From the NCBI GenBank assembly GCA_945888895.1, contig CAMDAY010000102.1:1-7655 (forward strand): a stretch of 7,655 nucleotides of DNA, written 5' to 3'. Position 1 is the first letter of the stretch. Each line of letters starts with the position of its first letter. The position numbers and the translations under genes were made by a program. The notes under the pieces were generated by a model. That model made no database searches and had not been told where the DNA came from. It saw only the letters and a list, made by a program, of their open reading frames with translations. Positions 5,626-7,655 of the stretch are shown here, in pieces. The stretch comes from Dehalococcoides mccartyi (GTDB lineage: Bacteria > Chloroflexota > Dehalococcoidia > UBA2979).

Positions 5626-5647
5626 CTGTATGCGATGCGCCCGAGGG

Positions 5648-6394
5648 CTACGTGCGCGCGGGCGGGTTGTTCGTGAAGCGCGCGGCGTCCTGCGCCGCGT
5701 AGCGCGCGACGACGTTGTCGATCGCGGCTGTCGCTTCGACACGCTCAACCACCTCGGCGATGCGGGACGCGGGGATGGCAAGCGTCATCTCGCCGTTGGC
5801 CATGCCGGTGCGCACGCGGCTGAGCTGGCAGCCCGTGCTCGCGGCGATCATGCCCTTCTCCTTCGCCATGGCGACGATGTGGCACTGCGGCTTCCCCTCG
5901 ATCGGCAGGTCGGGGAAGGCGTCCTTCATGACCATCAGCTGACGGCCCGTGATGCGCAGCAGCGCGACATCCGGGGCGGTCGCCTCGGACAGCGGGCCGT
6001 AGATCACGGACTCCGGCTTCTCGGCGACGGTCGTGATCATCGGGATCATGTCCATCGTGACCCAGCCGCTCTCCATGAGCGCGCCCACGTCGGCCTTGCC
6101 CGCGGCCTCGTCGAGGGTCTCGAATCCGTGCGTCCACGAACCGACCGAGCAGTTCGCGTGGTCGGCGGCGACGGTGGAGAAGGTGCGGTCGGGCGCCTTC
6201 ATCCAGAACACGCACCCCGCGGCGACGCGACCCGTGCGCCCGTCCACCTCGTGCGGTGCGGGCATGGGGTCCTCGAAGGCGGGGACGTCGCTGGGGACGC
6301 TGCTCGCGAACGAGATCGCGATCGGGGCGACCTGCACGCCGAGGGCGTTCGTGAGGCGCTGGGAGAGATCAGACCAGTTGGATGCATTCGCCAT
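5648..6394 (-). CDS. DUF169 family protein
   Basis: The product is a 248-residue protein of the DUF169 family (COG2043), widespread in bacteria and archaea without an established biochemical function. Family hallmarks are visible: APIAISF near residue 24, then GCVFWMKAPDRTFSTV (about 60-75) and DHANCSVG (78-85). PDVALLRITGRQLMVM (about 141-156), KPQCHIVAMA (168-177) and STGCQLSR (186-193) follow. Four cysteines (61, 82, 171, 189) lie within these conserved blocks; whether they bind a metal or cofactor is inference. The start ATG at 6394 (MANASNWSDL) is where family similarity begins. The frame is open 21 codons further upstream, but those residues are basic and unconserved. The ribosome binding site is poor (AGGCGAG about 10 nt upstream). 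The stop is TAG. It converges on the CMD gene over a shared terminator and is divergent from the MFS gene. Confidence 0.88.
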   Translation of the reverse strand: MANASNWSDLSQRLTNALGVQVAPIAISFASSVPSDVPAFEDPMPAPHEVDGRTGRVAAGCVFWMKAPDRTFSTVAADHANCSVGSWTHGFETLDEAAGKADVGALMESGWVTMDMIPMITTVAEKPESVIYGPLSEATAPDVALLRITGRQLMVMKDAFPDLPIEGKPQCHIVAMAKEKGMIAASTGCQLSRVRTGMANGEMTLAIPASRIAEVVERVEATAAIDNVVARYAAQDAARFTNNPPART

Positions 6395-6581
6395 GGATGT
6401 GTGCTCGCCTTCCGCGTGCGCCCGGCTCGTCTTGGTTGACGTGCGGCGGGGGCTCACATCATCCGATCGAGGGCCCCATCCACGTCAAGGACGCGCGAGG
6501 TGTGTCAGATGGGGCTGGGACGTGTCTCAGAAACGATCTGGCAACCAGTGCGCTTATGGACGCTATCGGTAGGATTCATAG
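6395..6581. promoter_or_regulatory. Divergent promoter region between DUF169 and MFS genes
   Basis: This 187 bp region must drive DUF169 leftward and the transporter rightward. It is noticeably less GC-rich near the transporter. It holds a loose direct repeat, TGTGTCAG at 6501-6508 and CGTGTCTCAG at 6521-6530, centres about 20 bp apart, and an inverted pair CAGAT (6506-6510) / ATCTG (6536-6540). Spacing of two helical turns would suit a regulator site, but no known operator is recognised and no regulator gene is next to it. Confidence 0.35.
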
Positions 6582-7655
6582 ATGGCACGACGCTGGTTCC
6601 CCAACGTGTACGAAGGCTGGGTCGTCGTCGGATCCTCGGCGTTGGTCACGCTGCTTATCGGTGCGTCGTTCTACTACGGCTTCGGCGTCTTCTTCACCGA
6701 CATCATCGCGGAGTTCGGTTGGAGCGTGGCGGCGACGGCGCTCGCGTTCTCGCTGCGCTCGGAGATCGGGGGCCTCGCGGCGCCGTTCGTGGGCATCGGC
6801 ATCGACCGCTACGGCGCGCGCCGCGTGATGATCGGCGGCGTGCTGGTGGCGGCGGTCGGCGTCATCGGCCTGTCGTACATCCAAGACATTGTGCAGTTCT
6901 ACATCGCGATGATCGTCATCGCGATCGGGTCCTCCGCCTGTGGCGGGCAGGCCGGCCTGGCCGCGATCGCGACGTGGTTCGACCGGCGGCGCGCGCTCGC
7001 GATGTCGATCTCCACGCTCGGCGGCGGCGTCGCGGGCATCCTCGTCGTCGGCCTCGCGTGGCTGGTCGAGGAGTTCGGGTGGCGCATCGCGCTCCGGGTG
7101 CTCGTTGTCGGCATGCTGATCATCGGCGTCACGTTCAGTGCGCAGATCCGATCGAGGCCGCGCGAGCATCCTCAGCCGATGGACGGGCAAGCCTATTTCC
7201 AGGCGGATGGGAGCGCGGCGCCGCTGGGCATCATGTGGGGCGTGCCGACCTGGACGGTCGTCCGCTCGCGGACGTTCCTCTTCTGCGGCCTCGCGATGAT
7301 CGCGATCTCGTTCGCGACGACCGCGCTACTGGTGCACCAGGTCGCGTACCTGGAGACCCAACTGCAGGTGCCAAAGTCCGCCGCCGCATTCACGATCACG
7401 ATCTACACGATGACCTCGATCGTGGGGCGCATCGGGCTCGGGATGCTTGGTGACCGGATCTCGAAGCGCGTGCTGATCGCAGGATGCGCCGCGCTGATCG
7501 GTAGCGGCATCCTCGTGCTCACGTTCGCGACCACCTACTGGCAGGCCGTCGCGGGGATCGCGCTGGTCGCGCCTGGCTTCGGCGGCACGATTCCCCTGCG
7601 CCCCGCCATGATGGCGGAATACTTCGGCACGATGCACTTCGGCACGGTGAGCGGG
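6582..7655 (+). CDS. MFS (major facilitator superfamily) transporter, 3' end missing
   Basis: The frame stays open from the ATG at 6582 to the window end, giving 358 residues of a protein expected to be about 400-430 long. It is an inner-membrane secondary transporter. TM1 is within about 13-38 (WVVVGSSALVTLLIGASFYY), and further hydrophobic segments lie near 62-74, 84-100, 105-122, 143-163 and 168-186. A polar central loop covers about 187-228, and second-half segments begin near 230, 266, 297 and 320. Motif A between TM2 and TM3 reads GIGIDRYGARRVMIGG (about 71-86). Its second-half counterpart is GMLGDRISKRVLIAG, and TWFDRRRALAM follows TM4. This pattern is like the monocarboxylate/oxalate-formate antiporter-type MFS proteins, but the substrate cannot be read. 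The start is firm: a TAG (6579-6581) abuts the ATG in frame, and TAGGA lies about 7 nt upstream. A longer plus-strand frame at 6500-7453 is a shadow. Confidence 0.9.
   Translation, partial: MARRWFPNVYEGWVVVGSSALVTLLIGASFYYGFGVFFTDIIAEFGWSVAATALAFSLRSEIGGLAAPFVGIGIDRYGARRVMIGGVLVAAVGVIGLSYIQDIVQFYIAMIVIAIGSSACGGQAGLAAIATWFDRRRALAMSISTLGGGVAGILVVGLAWLVEEFGWRIALRVLVVGMLIIGVTFSAQIRSRPREHPQPMDGQAYFQADGSAAPLGIMWGVPTWTVVRSRTFLFCGLAMIAISFATTALLVHQVAYLETQLQVPKSAAAFTITIYTMTSIVGRIGLGMLGDRISKRVLIAGCAALIGSGILVLTFATTYWQAVAGIALVAPGFGGTIPLRPAMMAEYFGTMHFGTVSG

Noticed and set aside
4759..5781. 340-codon minus-strand open frame over the CMD gene
   Set aside because: It is antisense to a clear CMD-family gene with a good ribosome binding site, and its product has no recognisable domain.
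6500..7453. 317-codon plus-strand open frame overlapping the MFS gene
   Set aside because: Its product is an Arg/His/Asp-rich shadow. The MFS frame from 6582 has transmembrane segments and motif A, and simply lacks a stop because the window ends.

Overview
The window is a 7.66 kb piece of a high-GC bacterial genome, with G or C at most third codon positions and only short intergenic gaps. It holds eight protein genes, one of them broken. There are no rRNA or tRNA genes, no CRISPR array and no recognisable insertion sequence. The mix is one of metabolic and housekeeping genes: a YqgE-type protein, a D-2-hydroxyacid dehydrogenase, an SRPBCC protein, an HDOD protein, BioY, PanD, a carboxymuconolactone decarboxylase-like protein, a DUF169 protein and an MFS transporter. 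Together with the GC-rich intergenic repeats, this would suit an environmental Chloroflexota (Dehalococcoidia/SAR202-like) or actinobacterial genome. That placement is inference and weak; no phylogenetic marker is present.

Layout from left to right. (1) The 3' part of yqgE (+, 1-566). (2) A 287 bp GC-rich intergenic stretch holding copy 1 of a composite interspersed repeat, lying between convergent genes. (3) A D-2-hydroxyacid dehydrogenase (-, 854-1864). Upstream of it on the same strand is an SRPBCC/START-like gene (1938-2360), interrupted by one in-frame TGA where the family would be expected to have Trp. (4) A divergent HDOD-domain gene (+, from 2490). Its open frame runs past a plausible natural end near 3288 and overlaps the 3' end of the next gene. 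(5) A minus-strand pair panD-bioY (4442 down to 3383), giving aspartate 1-decarboxylase for the beta-alanine branch of pantothenate/CoA synthesis and the substrate-binding membrane subunit of an ECF biotin transporter. (6) A 568-583 bp gene-free stretch holding copy 2 of the composite repeat, in the opposite orientation to copy 1. (7) A CMD-family gene (+, 5026-5574), a strong bidirectional terminator (5598-5625) and a convergent DUF169 gene (-, 5648-6394). (8) A divergent 187 bp promoter region, then an MFS transporter (+, 6582 onward) that runs off the end of the window.

The only clear functional pairing is panD-bioY, which links two vitamin/cofactor functions in one likely transcript. The dehydrogenase, SRPBCC, CMD, DUF169 and MFS genes look like accessory small-molecule metabolism, but nothing in the window ties them into one pathway. 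I see no convincing undescribed multi-gene system. The most notable items are the composite repeat present twice in inverted orientation, the Trp-to-TGA lesion, the anomalous 3' end of the HDOD gene, and a strong preference for TAG stop codons.
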